Source: a virus
IMG/VR virus record: IMGVR_UViG_3300044712_002652
Span: 1 to 34,923 of that record
Reading direction: 5' to 3' (one strand)
Length of the DNA stretch: 34,923 nucleotides
Position 1 is the stretch's first letter; each line of letters opens with the position of its first letter. The position numbers and the translations under genes were made by a program. The notes under the pieces were generated by a model that saw only the letters and a program-made list of their open reading frames with translations, was not told where the DNA came from and made no database searches. Shown here piece by piece: positions 22,994-31,500 of the stretch.

Positions 22994-23411
22994 CGCGCTG
23001 GAAGCCGCGATTAAGTATTTACGAGGGCGCGCTGAGTTGGCGAGCCTGAGCGACCGCATCTCGAACAAGCACCGCTATGGCGAGGAGTGGACGAAGGATG
23101 ACGCCTCGCTGATTCTAATTTTGGACGACAGCACGCCTGATTGGTACGTGCCGATTTTTGATATTCGGTTTGAGGTGTGGTGCATGGCTGGCAATGACGC
23201 GGCGGCGATGGATACGTATCTCAAGTTGGTTGAGATTTCGCGGGACGGCAATCGGTATGCGATTATGACTTCGTCCGGCGAGGCGCTGATTTATTCCTTT
23301 TTGCCGGAGAGCGGGCCGTCTTATGTGAATGACCCGGAACTGGCGAAGGTGAATGTGAAGCGCGTGTTGAGTTTTTGGCGGGTGCGGGTGAGCGAGAATG
23401 AAATAGCCTAA
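22986..23411 (+). CDS. tail terminator/completion-like protein
   Basis: A 141-residue protein. It starts IDALEAAIKYLRGRAEL and later has IFDIRFEVWCMAGNDAAAMDTYLKLVEI and VNVKRVLSFWRVRVSE, the alpha-beta pattern of tail completion proteins (gp17-like) placed just before the tail tube gene. Start ATG 22986 overlaps the previous gene by eight bases. The family is inferred from gene order and pattern. Confidence 0.75.
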   Translation: MIDALEAAIKYLRGRAELASLSDRISNKHRYGEEWTKDDASLILILDDSTPDWYVPIFDIRFEVWCMAGNDAAAMDTYLKLVEISRDGNRYAIMTSSGEALIYSFLPESGPSYVNDPELAKVNVKRVLSFWRVRVSENEIA

Positions 23412-23419
23412 TCACTCCC

Positions 23420-23481
23420 AGCCTCCCTCATTTTCATCCTTCGACTGCGCTATGCTTCGCTCAGGACGAAAATGGGGCAGG
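23420..23481 (+). repeat. intergenic palindrome containing TCCTTCGACTGCGCT
   Basis: The arms CCTCCCTCATTTTC (23422-23435) and GAAAATGGGGCAGG (23468-23481) pair at 12 of 14 positions. The segment 23430-23473 matches 27490-27533 at 43 of 44 bases, so the two copies share a common origin. Confidence 0.85.
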
Positions 23482-23505
23482 AGAGGAATGCAGGAGATAA
23501 AAATT

Positions 23506-23724
23506 ATGGAAGATGCAAAAAAGAATAAGTCTGTGAAGCCGAAGTTGAATAAGACGCCATGGAATACAGGCGGATTGGTGAAAATCAAAATCAACGCGAA
23601 CCGAGCGATTGCGGGCTTGGGGAAGGCTGGGGACGTGGTTGAGGTAAGCGAATTGGTCGCTAAAAATTTTGTGTCGCAGGGTTTTGCGACGATTGTTGAA
23701 AAGGAGAAAACAAACCATGAATAG
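23506..23724 (+). CDS. hypothetical small basic protein
   Basis: A 72-residue basic protein. The N-terminal 15 residues are Lys-rich; the rest reads like a small beta-helical domain (GLVKIKINANRAIAGLGKAGDVVEVSELVAKNFV), similar in length and type to small neck-region proteins. ATG 23506 has AGGAG upstream; an earlier in-frame start lies inside the palindrome and is unlikely. It overlaps the tail tube gene by eight bases. Function not known. Confidence 0.65.
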   Translation: MEDAKKNKSVKPKLNKTPWNTGGLVKIKINANRAIAGLGKAGDVVEVSELVAKNFVSQGFATIVEKEKTNHE

Positions 23725-24289
23725 TTACGCGCTTTTGACAAACGTTGGAAGGATATATATTGCGCCGGTGGGAACTGCGTTTCCGGCGTTGACTGCGACG
23801 CCTGCAAGCCCGTGGCGCGATTTGGGCGATACGCAGGACGGCGTGGATTTCAACTCGGACGATAAGGTGGAACTGGTGAGGACTGATCAGCGGACGGGAC
23901 CTGTTAAGGCGACGCGCTCGGATGAGACGGTGGTGGTCAAGACCAAACTGGCTGAGGCTACATTGGAAAATTTAGCGGATGCGCTGGGCGTGACGCTGAC
24001 GGATACAGCGCCTGGGTCTGGAACGATTGGGACGCGGGAGATCCCCCTGCATCGCGGTTCTACGGTGGGCGAGTTTGCGTTTTTATTCCGCGGGGATTCG
24101 CCTTATGGGGCGTTTCCGGCGCAGTATGAATTGCCGCGCGCGTTTTGCGACGAGGTGGGCGCGCTGAAGTATGACAAGGGCAAGAATGTGCCTATTCCGA
24201 TGACGTTCAAGTGCCTTGAGGATTTGAACGCGGCTACCGAGAGCGCGCGGTATGGTCGTTTGGTTGCGCAGGATGCGGCGGCGATTTAG
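23717..24289 (+). CDS. major tail tube protein
   Basis: A 190-residue tail tube subunit, which forms the hollow tube through which DNA passes. It begins MNSYALLTNVGRIYIAPVGT, followed by WRDLGDTQDGVDF, the usual opening of these proteins, and then a beta-rich core (TVVVKTKLAEATLENLADALG; NVPIPMTFKCLEDL). AAGGAG precedes ATG 23717. The longer frame from 23669 lies inside the previous gene and is not used. The position before the tail chaperones fits. Confidence 0.85.
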   Translation: MNSYALLTNVGRIYIAPVGTAFPALTATPASPWRDLGDTQDGVDFNSDDKVELVRTDQRTGPVKATRSDETVVVKTKLAEATLENLADALGVTLTDTAPGSGTIGTREIPLHRGSTVGEFAFLFRGDSPYGAFPAQYELPRAFCDEVGALKYDKGKNVPIPMTFKCLEDLNAATESARYGRLVAQDAAAI

Positions 24290-24308
24290 CCCGACCCCCA
24301 TCCCCGGC

Positions 24309-24345
24309 CCTTCCCCCCAATTCAAAGTGCGAATTTGGGGGAAGG
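24309..24345 (+). repeat. first of two tandem intergenic palindromes
   Basis: CCTTCCCCCCAATTC (24309-24323) pairs with GAATTTGGGGGAAGG (24331-24345) at 14 of 15 positions, with the 7-base loop AAAGTGC. It follows the tail tube gene directly. Confidence 0.85.
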
Positions 24346-24359
24346 AGACCCCCTCCCGA

Positions 24360-24394
24360 CCTCCCCCATTTTCAAAGAACGAAAATGGGGGAGG
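24360..24394 (+). repeat. second of two tandem intergenic palindromes
   Basis: CCTCCCCCATTTTC (24360-24373) pairs perfectly with GAAAATGGGGGAGG (24381-24394), with the 7-base loop AAAGAAC. Its sequence differs from the first copy, but the plan and the loop length agree. Confidence 0.88.
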
Positions 24395-24416
24395 AGAAAG
24401 ATAAGGAAAAAATATT

Positions 24417-24767
24417 ATGGACGATAAGAATGTTTTGAATTTGGACGAGATGCTGGGGCAGAAGAGTTTGAAGGTGACATGGAAGGGGGATGAGTATGTA
24501 TTGAAGACTTCTACGGATTTGAGCCCGGAGGAGTATATGGAAATTATGGCGCTGGGCGAGAAGTTCACTGGGTTTGCGAACGCGCAGAACAGCGCGGAGG
24601 CGGGGAAGGAAATTACGGCGGCGGTGAACCGGATGATGGGAATTGTAGCACCGGAGTTAAGCGCGAAGGGAATCCCGTTTAGCGGGCAGATGCTGGTGTT
24701 GACGTTTTGGAAGGAGCAACAGCAACAGGACGCTTCATCAAAAAAGAAACCGGCGAAGTCGAAATAA
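24417..24767 (+). CDS. tail assembly chaperone, gpG-like
   Basis: A 116-residue cytoplasmic chaperone that would bind the tape measure protein during tail assembly. It is acidic and helical in the middle (SPEEYMEIMALGEKF; AAVNRMMGIVAPEL) with a basic Lys-rich tail. It lies between the tail tube and tape measure genes, the standard place. Its last codons contain a slippery heptamer, A AAA AAG (24740-24746), at which ribosomes may shift to the -1 frame and make the longer gpGT product. Both forms are needed in lambda-type phages. Confidence 0.88.
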   Translation: MDDKNVLNLDEMLGQKSLKVTWKGDEYVLKTSTDLSPEEYMEIMALGEKFTGFANAQNSAEAGKEITAAVNRMMGIVAPELSAKGIPFSGQMLVLTFWKEQQQQDASSKKKPAKSK

Positions 24768-24784
24768 AGCCGCTTGACTTTGCC
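24740..24784 (+). promoter_or_regulatory. programmed -1 ribosomal frameshift signal
   Basis: The slippery heptamer A AAA AAG (24740-24746) is in the zero frame of gpG. Five bases later GGCGAAGTC (24752-24760) can pair with GACTTTGCC (24776-24784), a 9-bp stem with one G-U pair. An AGGA at 24727-24730 lies about ten bases upstream of the heptamer, like the internal stimulator in dnaX. Confidence 0.88.
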
Positions 24785-25144
24785 GATGTTTTTTCACGGC
24801 TTTCATTTTGGTACGGTTTGGATTATTGGACTATTCGCAGGATGCCGCTTTCGGCGATACGGAATTATGCGGAGACGCTGGATAGGCGACAGGCGGAGAT
24901 GCGGATGATGATGGCGGAGGCGGCGAGCGTGCCGCATTTGGATGAGGCTGCGCACGGCGAATGGGCGCGGAGTATTCGCGAGTATTTTGAGAGCGAGCGA
25001 CGCGCGGAGATAGTTGCGCCGAGGAAACTTGCTGGCGCTGGGATTCAGGCGGTGTTTGTGCCGCCTGTCAGCGACCCCCCTGTCAGCGAGTACGCTGACA
25101 TCCCCCCAAATGCAACGAGCAAGAGCGCATTTGGAGGGAGATGA
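24746..25144 (+). CDS. tail assembly chaperone gpT extension (made by -1 frameshift)
   Basis: An open frame of 132 codons, one base back from gpG. After the shift it reads ETGEVEIKPLDFADVFSRL, then WYGLDYWTIRRMPL and a helical stretch, giving a gpGT fusion of about 242 residues. The extension has no good start of its own. Its last 25 or so residues (from VPPVSDPPVSEY on) are encoded by a palindromic repeat element, so the original C-terminus was probably replaced or lengthened. gpGT helps the tape measure protein bind tail tube subunits in lambda-like phages. Confidence 0.85.
   Translation, partial: ETGEVEIKPLDFADVFSRLSFWYGLDYWTIRRMPLSAIRNYAETLDRRQAEMRMMMAEAASVPHLDEAAHGEWARSIREYFESERRAEIVAPRKLAGAGIQAVFVPPVSDPPVSEYADIPPNATSKSAFGGR
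25075..25143 (+). repeat. double-hairpin element overlapping the gpT end
   Basis: First hairpin TGTCAGCG-AGTA-CGCTGACA (25081-25100), second CCAAATGC (25106-25113) with GCATTTGG (25127-25134). It shares plan and loop positions with 21739-21800. The stem bases differ but still pair. Part of it is translated as the end of gpT. Confidence 0.75.
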
Positions 25145-25162
25145 TAATGGAGAGAGGTAACG

Positions 25163-27466
25163 ATGAGTAGTTTAGGCGAGGCTGTTTTATCACTGGGGGC
25201 GGATGATAGTAAATTAAATGCGGCTTTGGCGAGCGCGAAGAGCAAGGTTGCCTCCACCCTGAGCGGGATGGGCGGAGGCTTTGCGGCTATTGGGAGTTCG
25301 TTGAGCAGCCTGGGCGGAACTATTACTCGGAGCGTTACGCTGCCGTTATTGGCGGTTGGGGCTGGGCTGGGGTTGATGGCTACGAATGCGTTGAAAACCG
25401 GAGCGGATTTTGAGAAGGCAATGAGCGGGGTATCTGCGATTTTGGGGGCGACTGAGGAGCAGGCAAAGCGGTTGAGCAATATGGCGATCACTTTGGGGAT
25501 GGACCCGAAGTTGGTTGTTTCGACACAAGAAGCGGCGCAAGTGATGGAGGAACTTGCGAAGAACGGTTTGACGGCTGACCAAATTATGGATGGAGCGGCG
25601 CGAAGCGCGATTGCTTTGGCGAATGCGACGGGGACGGATTTTGCAACGGCGGCGCAAGTTGCATCCACGGCGATGCAGTTGTTTAACTTGGATGCGACAC
25701 AGATGGCGTCCATCGTCAACAATATTACGGGCGTGGCGAATACCTCGCGTTTCAGCGTGGAGGATTTTGCGCAGGCGATGGCAATGGGCGGCGGGGTGGC
25801 GGCTTCTATGGGAATTCCGATTGAGGATTTTGCTACCGCAGTAGCGGGGCTTTCGACCAGTTTTTCGAGCGGTTCGGATGCCGGGACATCGTTCAAGGTG
25901 TTTCTGCAAAGATTGGTTCCAGAAACTAAAAAAGCAAAAGAGATGATGGCTGACCTTGGCATTGTGACCGATGAGGCGGGTAATCGCTTTTTCGACGCCG
26001 AGGGCAACATGAAGAGCCTGTCTGAAATTGCGGGGATATTGCAGGTTGCGTTCAAGGATTTAAGCGACGAGCAAAAAATACAGGCGCTACATACGTTGTT
26101 TGGAACGGATGCGATGCGGGCGGCGAATGCGATGGCTAACCTAGGGGCTGAGGGTTTTGATAAATTATCAGAGGCGATGGCAAAGACAGACGCGGCGGGC
26201 AACGCGGCGACACGGATGAATAACCTGGCGGGAGCAGTGGAGATTTTGAGCGGGATTGTGGAGGGATTCAAAATTAAGTTTACACAGGCGGTTGGACCTG
26301 GTATGCGTTCGATGGTTGAGACATTTTCGGGATTTTTGAGCGAAAATAGCGTGACGATTGAGAATTTATTCGCATCATTAGCAACTGTGTTCGATGGGTT
26401 TGCGGCGAATTTTGGGACGTGGCTGAATACGCATGGTCCCGAAGTGATTGCATTTTTCCAGAAAATGATTGATAACCTGCCGAAATTTATCGAGCAGTTG
26501 GTGAAGGTTGGGACAACGGCTGCGCCACATTTGCAGAAATTATTCGACGCGTTTATGAACGCAAAGCCTGAAACGATTGTAAAGATTATGGAGGCGATTG
26601 CCGGACTGGCTGTGCTGGGTCCCGTATTGAGCGCAATTGGCGGATTTATTACGGCATTGGTTTCGATTGGAACAGTTGCCAGCACAGTGGCAGGCGGAAT
26701 ATCCTCGTTAGCATCGGTATTTTGGAGCGTATCGGTAGCGATTGGGACGGCAATTACAGGCGGAATTTTGCTGCCATTATTAGTGATTATTGGGACGGTG
26801 GCTTTGGTGTATCTGGCGTTCAAGAACAATTTTGGCGGGATACGCACCACAGCGGAGCAATTATTTTTTATCCTTGGATATGGAGCGACACAGGCTGTTG
26901 AAAAAGTGAGAACGACGTTTGCAGGGTTGGGAACAACACTTTCACAGTTATGGGCGATTATAAAGTTTGGGGCGGAGCAAGGGTGGAACGCAATTGTGGA
27001 ATACCTCAAGAGCAAAGCAGTTGAGGCGTATACAAATATGAAAAATTTTGTGGCGGACATCCGCAAGACGTTTGATATTGATTGGACGGAGTTGGGGAAC
27101 CGAATTATTGACGGGCTGGTGGCTGGGTTGATGAATGGGGTGAACGCGGTGGTGGATGCGGCGACGAGCGTGGCGCAGGCGGCGTATAACGCGGCAAAGA
27201 ATGTGCTCGGAATTCAAAGTCCCTCGAGGGCATTTGCAAGTTTGGGGGATATGAGCGGGGTTGGATTTACGCAGGGCTTGCAGAAGAGTCTTGCGCCGCA
27301 GAAGGTGGCGGGGATTATGAACCGCGTAGTGGCTGGGGCTGGACAGGCGGTGAGTAAAAATATGACGAATACGGTGAATGTGTATAACCCGAAGGCGGAA
27401 CCGGCTTCGCGGAGCGTGGAGAGCACGTTGAAGAAGATGAGTTATATAGGGATTTTGAAACCTTAG
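25163..27466 (+). CDS. tape measure protein
   Basis: A 767-residue protein that sets tail length; at about 0.15 nm per residue this would mean a tail near 115 nm. The N-terminal half has the conserved core of the TP901-type tape measure family (FEKAMSGVSAILGATEEQ, ATGTDFATAAQVASTAMQLF, SRFSVEDFAQAMAMGG, GTSFKVFLQRLVP). Two or three hydrophobic segments lie at about 485-565 (AIAGLAVLGPVLSAIGGFI; ILLPLLVIIGTVALVYLAF), as expected of a protein that helps DNA cross the membrane. The C-terminus is helical and contains NVLGIQSPSRAFASLGD, a common ending in this family. Long frames on the opposite strand are shadows. Confidence 0.93.
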   Translation: MSSLGEAVLSLGADDSKLNAALASAKSKVASTLSGMGGGFAAIGSSLSSLGGTITRSVTLPLLAVGAGLGLMATNALKTGADFEKAMSGVSAILGATEEQAKRLSNMAITLGMDPKLVVSTQEAAQVMEELAKNGLTADQIMDGAARSAIALANATGTDFATAAQVASTAMQLFNLDATQMASIVNNITGVANTSRFSVEDFAQAMAMGGGVAASMGIPIEDFATAVAGLSTSFSSGSDAGTSFKVFLQRLVPETKKAKEMMADLGIVTDEAGNRFFDAEGNMKSLSEIAGILQVAFKDLSDEQKIQALHTLFGTDAMRAANAMANLGAEGFDKLSEAMAKTDAAGNAATRMNNLAGAVEILSGIVEGFKIKFTQAVGPGMRSMVETFSGFLSENSVTIENLFASLATVFDGFAANFGTWLNTHGPEVIAFFQKMIDNLPKFIEQLVKVGTTAAPHLQKLFDAFMNAKPETIVKIMEAIAGLAVLGPVLSAIGGFITALVSIGTVASTVAGGISSLASVFWSVSVAIGTAITGGILLPLLVIIGTVALVYLAFKNNFGGIRTTAEQLFFILGYGATQAVEKVRTTFAGLGTTLSQLWAIIKFGAEQGWNAIVEYLKSKAVEAYTNMKNFVADIRKTFDIDWTELGNRIIDGLVAGLMNGVNAVVDAATSVAQAAYNAAKNVLGIQSPSRAFASLGDMSGVGFTQGLQKSLAPQKVAGIMNRVVAGAGQAVSKNMTNTVNVYNPKAEPASRSVESTLKKMSYIGILKP

Positions 27467-27481
27467 CGACCCCACCCCTTG

Positions 27482-27541
27482 CCTCCCCTATTTTCATCCT
27501 TCGACTGCGCTACGCTTCGCTCAGGACGAAAATAGGGGAGG
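27482..27541 (+). repeat. intergenic palindrome, partner of the 23420 copy
   Basis: CCTCCCCTATTTTC (27482-27495) pairs perfectly with GAAAATAGGGGAGG (27528-27541). 27490-27533 equals 23430-23473 at 43 of 44 bases. A separate AGGAG site for the next gene follows. Confidence 0.88.
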
Positions 27542-27560
27542 GGGAGTTAGGAGATATTTT

Positions 27561-28334
27561 ATGAGATGGAATTTTGAAGGAACTAATTTAGACGATTTGG
27601 GGATTGTGACTTTGGTGTCGGATTCGCTTAAGATGGCGAAGAAGCGCGGGGAGAATATTTTGATTCCAATGCGGGATGGGCGGGTGTTTGTGGAAAAGTT
27701 TTATGACCAGCGCGCGATGACGCTGGGGTTGGAGATTGTGAAGGATAACATCGAGGAGTTGGAGACGGCAATTGACGCGGTGAAATTATTGTTTGGAGGA
27801 AGAGGGCTGGGGACGTTGACACAGACGCTGGAGAATTTATCTGTGCGGACGATTGAGGCGGAACTGGCAGGAGATTTGGATACGAATCGCACGAGTCCGG
27901 GGGCGGTGAAGATGGTGTTGGATTTTATCGCGCCTGATCCGTTTTTTAGAGGGGTATTGGTTGAGAATACGCAGGTGATTAGCGCTTCGCCTACGGCATA
28001 CACCGTAAATAATCCGGGGACGGCGGATGAGAGGAACGCGACGATTGTGCTGACGGGACCGTTACACAATACTGTCATCACGAACAGCACGACCGGCACG
28101 TCGCTGACATATACCGGCACGATAGCCAGTCCGCGCGTGGTGACGATTTGGACGAGCGCCTATGGCGAGTTTTTGGCGTGGGACGATTTGGGAAATAACG
28201 TGATTGGAAATATTACGCATGTGGGCGCGGCGGCGCTGTTGGTGTTTGCGCCGGGCGATAATGCGTTGAGCATCACAGACGCGACCGCGACCACAGGAAC
28301 TGTGAAAGTTACGTTTAATGCGCCGTTTATTTAA
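27561..28334 (+). CDS. distal tail protein (Dit-like)
   Basis: A 257-residue protein in the place of siphovirus Dit proteins, which form the hub ring at the end of the tail tube. The N-terminal part (RWNFEGTNLDDLGIVTLVSD, GENILIPMRDGRVFVEKFYD, MTLGLEIV) is the typical opening of this group. VLDFIAPDPFFRG marks the join to the C-terminal beta-sandwich domain (about 140-257). AGGAG lies ten bases before ATG 27561. The identification rests on order plus opening pattern. Confidence 0.83.
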   Translation: MRWNFEGTNLDDLGIVTLVSDSLKMAKKRGENILIPMRDGRVFVEKFYDQRAMTLGLEIVKDNIEELETAIDAVKLLFGGRGLGTLTQTLENLSVRTIEAELAGDLDTNRTSPGAVKMVLDFIAPDPFFRGVLVENTQVISASPTAYTVNNPGTADERNATIVLTGPLHNTVITNSTTGTSLTYTGTIASPRVVTIWTSAYGEFLAWDDLGNNVIGNITHVGAAALLVFAPGDNALSITDATATTGTVKVTFNAPFI

Positions 28335-28380
28335 CCGCAGAGACGCGGAGCGCGCAGAGAGAAAACAAGAGGATTTTTGA
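28335..28380 (+). repeat. CGCAGAGA-type dispersed repeat
   Basis: CCGCAGAGACGCGGAGCGCG contains CGCAGAGA, which appears again directly after it. CGCAGAGA-rich tracts of this kind are known as dispersed intergenic sequence in many bacteria. Here it precedes the ribosome site of a small gene. Confidence 0.4.
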
Positions 28381-28599
28381 ATGACTGCATCGGCAAAGAT
28401 TGAAAAAATAAAGGCGCATTTGGAAGCGCATGGAAAAGTCAGCCGCGAGGAATTGATGAGCGTGGCTGAGATTAAGAGCGTGGAACATTTTGCCGCGCTG
28501 TTGCATGTGTTTCGGAAAAAGAAAAAATTATATAGTTTCAAAACGCATGGCGGAAAAATTTCTTATGCGCTGCGCGTGGATAGAATGAGGATGCAATGA
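28381..28599 (+). CDS. small winged-helix-like protein
   Basis: A 72-residue, basic protein. Helices AKIEKIKAHLEAHGKVSREEL and SVEHFAALLHVFRKKKKLYSFKT followed by a short beta hairpin (KISYALRVDRM) give the plan of a minimal winged helix. GAGG precedes ATG 28381. It is unusual to find a possible DNA-binding protein between two tail-tip genes; it could be a regulator carried as an extra gene or a structural protein using the same fold. Its stop overlaps the next start (ATGA). Confidence 0.65.
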   Translation: MTASAKIEKIKAHLEAHGKVSREELMSVAEIKSVEHFAALLHVFRKKKKLYSFKTHGGKISYALRVDRMRMQ

Positions 28600-31500
28600 C
28601 AACGCCTGACCCTATTGAGAATGTGATCGAGTTTGTTTTGCTGGATACGGATTTGACCAGCGCGCTGGCGATATTGCCCGCGGCGGACGCTGAGTTGTAT
28701 ATGGAGGTCAACGAGCCCGGCAGCGGCAGTTTGTCTGTGCCTGCGCTATCGAACGCGGCGGGCTTGATTGCTTCGGGGCAATTTGTGAGGGCAACGTTTC
28801 GCGGGGATACGATAGGCGGATTTTTTATTGAGAATATCGAGGAAACGTTTGCAAGTTCGGGGGAGGAGGGCGATAGGTGGATGAAGGTTTCGGGAAGGGG
28901 CGGGCTGGCGTTGTTGGATGACGCGATTGTGTGGGATAACGGATCATCAGATGCGAGCCGCGAATTCAGCGGGACAAAGGCATCCATTTTAATTATGCTG
29001 TTGACTGAGGCGCAGTCACGCTCGGCGCTGACGACATTATCGTGGGATTTTTCAGCGACGCTGGACAGCAACGGCGCTTCGTGGGCAGACGATGAAACGC
29101 TTAAATTCAACGCGGGCATATCCATGCTTGAAGTTGTGCGCGAAATCTCATCATTGGGTATTGATTTTGAAATGCTGCCGGATGGCGCTGGCGGATTTGT
29201 TTTGAGCGCATACAGCGCAATTGGAACGGATAAATCAAGCACGATTTATTTCCGCACGGGAACGAACTGCGAGGAAATAGAATCGACTGAAGAAGGCGCG
29301 GATATTAAGAATGTTTTGCGCGTGCAATACAAGGGCGGGTACACGACTGTTAAGAATAATACATCCATCGCCGCGAGACGCAGGCGCGAAAGTTCGATTG
29401 ACGCGCAGTTTGCGGCAGGCACAAAGGCGGCGCGGGCGTTTGGGAATTCAAAACTTGTGATAACGAAGGACCCGAAGAGGCAAATTTCAATCAACGTGTA
29501 TGACGGCGTGAAGCCTTATTACATACAGGATTACGGAATCGGGGATGCCATCACGCTTGATAAGCACGGCGTCGAGACTGAGTACCGCATCCGCGCGGTA
29601 CGGCTTTCGCTTGGCGAAGGCGAGAAAGCGCATGTGGCGCTTGATTTGAATTCGATGATTACCGAACATCAGATACGGATGCAGCAACAAATTGACGCGC
29701 TGATTAATAAGGTCTCGGCTGGCGACGATGCGGGAGAAATCAAGACCGGGTTTTGGGCGGCGTTGGGGCGTAATAGCAATAATGGAAACATCAACTGTAT
29801 GGCTGCGCTTGGCAGCGATATTTACATCGGCGGACATTTTACAATATTCGGCGGGATAGAAGCGAACAATGTTATTAAATTTGATACGGTAGCGGTAGAA
29901 TTTTCCGCGTTGGGCGAAGGCGCAGAAAATGGATTTTCTAGCCCCATAAATGACGGCGATGTTTTAGCGGTGACGGTTATAGGAAATGATGTTTTTTTTG
30001 GCGGCATTTTTAGATATGCTGGTACGGTAGACTTAGGCAGCGGCTTTATTGCAAAGTGGAATGGATCGGCGTGGTCTGCGTTGGGCGGTGGACTTGGAAC
30101 ATATTGTTATTCTCTTGCGAATAACGGTGTAGATTTATTTGCGGGCGGGTACGGCGCGGGTAATTTTATAAAAAAGTACAGCGGCGGCGCATGGTCAACT
30201 ATTGGAACGACAGCGGACAGTAGTAAAGGTTGTTATGCTCTCAATTATTCCACCAACGGCAATTTGTATGCGGGCGGGGATTTCCTTGCCGTGTCTGGCG
30301 TGCCTGTAAACCGGATCGCAAAATGGGATGGGGCGGTATGGACTGCGCTTGGCGCGGGGTTGAGCGGTCCGTGCTATGCGATTACATCTAATGCAAATAG
30401 CATTTATGTAGGCGGAACTTTCGACACTGCGGGCGGCGTGACTGTAAACAGCATTGCGCTTTATAACGGTTCATGGTCTGCATTTGGCACGGGCTTTACA
30501 TCTCCGGCGGAAGTTGATTCAATTTGGCTTGATGGAGAAGATATTTATGCGGGTGGAGGTTTTCAACAATCCGAGCCGGGCGTGTATGTTAATTCAATCG
30601 CTTTTTATAACGGCGAGGGATGGAATAAAATGGGGCGCGGAGAAAACGGCGCGACCATTGCAACAATTGGGCTTATTTCCGGCGCTTGTAAATCAATCGT
30701 TATCGTAAATAATATCGTCTATGTTGGCGGAAACTATACGTTGGCGGGCGGGAAAGCCTCGAAACATTTTTCGGCTTTTATCCGAAAATTGGAAGACGTA
30801 ATCAATAACGTGGAAGCGCGTGGGGGGGATAAATATAATCTGGCGGGTAATGTGCATGGGGCGGCTTCTAAAACTCCGCCAGTGAACGCGGATGAAATTC
30901 CGCTGATTGATAGCGTGACTTCGTACACGTTGAAGAAGTTGACCTGGGCGAATGTCAAAGCGACACTAAAAACTTATTTTGATACTATCTACTCTGCGAT
31001 TGTAACCACTACGCGGGGCGATATGATTCGGCGCGGAGCGATAACAGACGAACGATTTGACGCGAAAACCTCCGGCTTTATCGTGCAGGGAAACGGTACG
31101 GATGCGGTGTCAGCGGCGTTTGATTGGGATACCATTTCAGTGGCTGCGGGCGCGGATATGGTGCATTCGCACGCGAACGCGAGCGAGGGCGGCGCGTTGG
31201 ATTTGAATGTAAATAATCCTCCGTTCTTTTTTGTAGCGGGCGCGTTAGCGACAGGCACGAATATTTTATCAATAGCGTTTGCATCTTTGACAACGGTCGA
31301 AAGTTGGTATTTGCTATGCAAGGTTACTGGAATATCTTCATCAACTATTGCGGATATTAACCTGACTGGAACTGGAACTATATTTTCAACGCAGGCAAAC
31401 CGTCCAGCACTCGCTTATAACGACGCGGATGGGTTGACGATAAGCGGAGCGCCAAGCACGACCGTTTTCCCAGCAGGCTCGATTCTTACGCTTGACATTG

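Noticed and set aside
25045-27066. 673-residue open frame on the minus strand
   Set aside because: It is the antisense of the tape measure gene. The biased codon use of that gene leaves the opposite strand open; the product is low-complexity and resembles no family.
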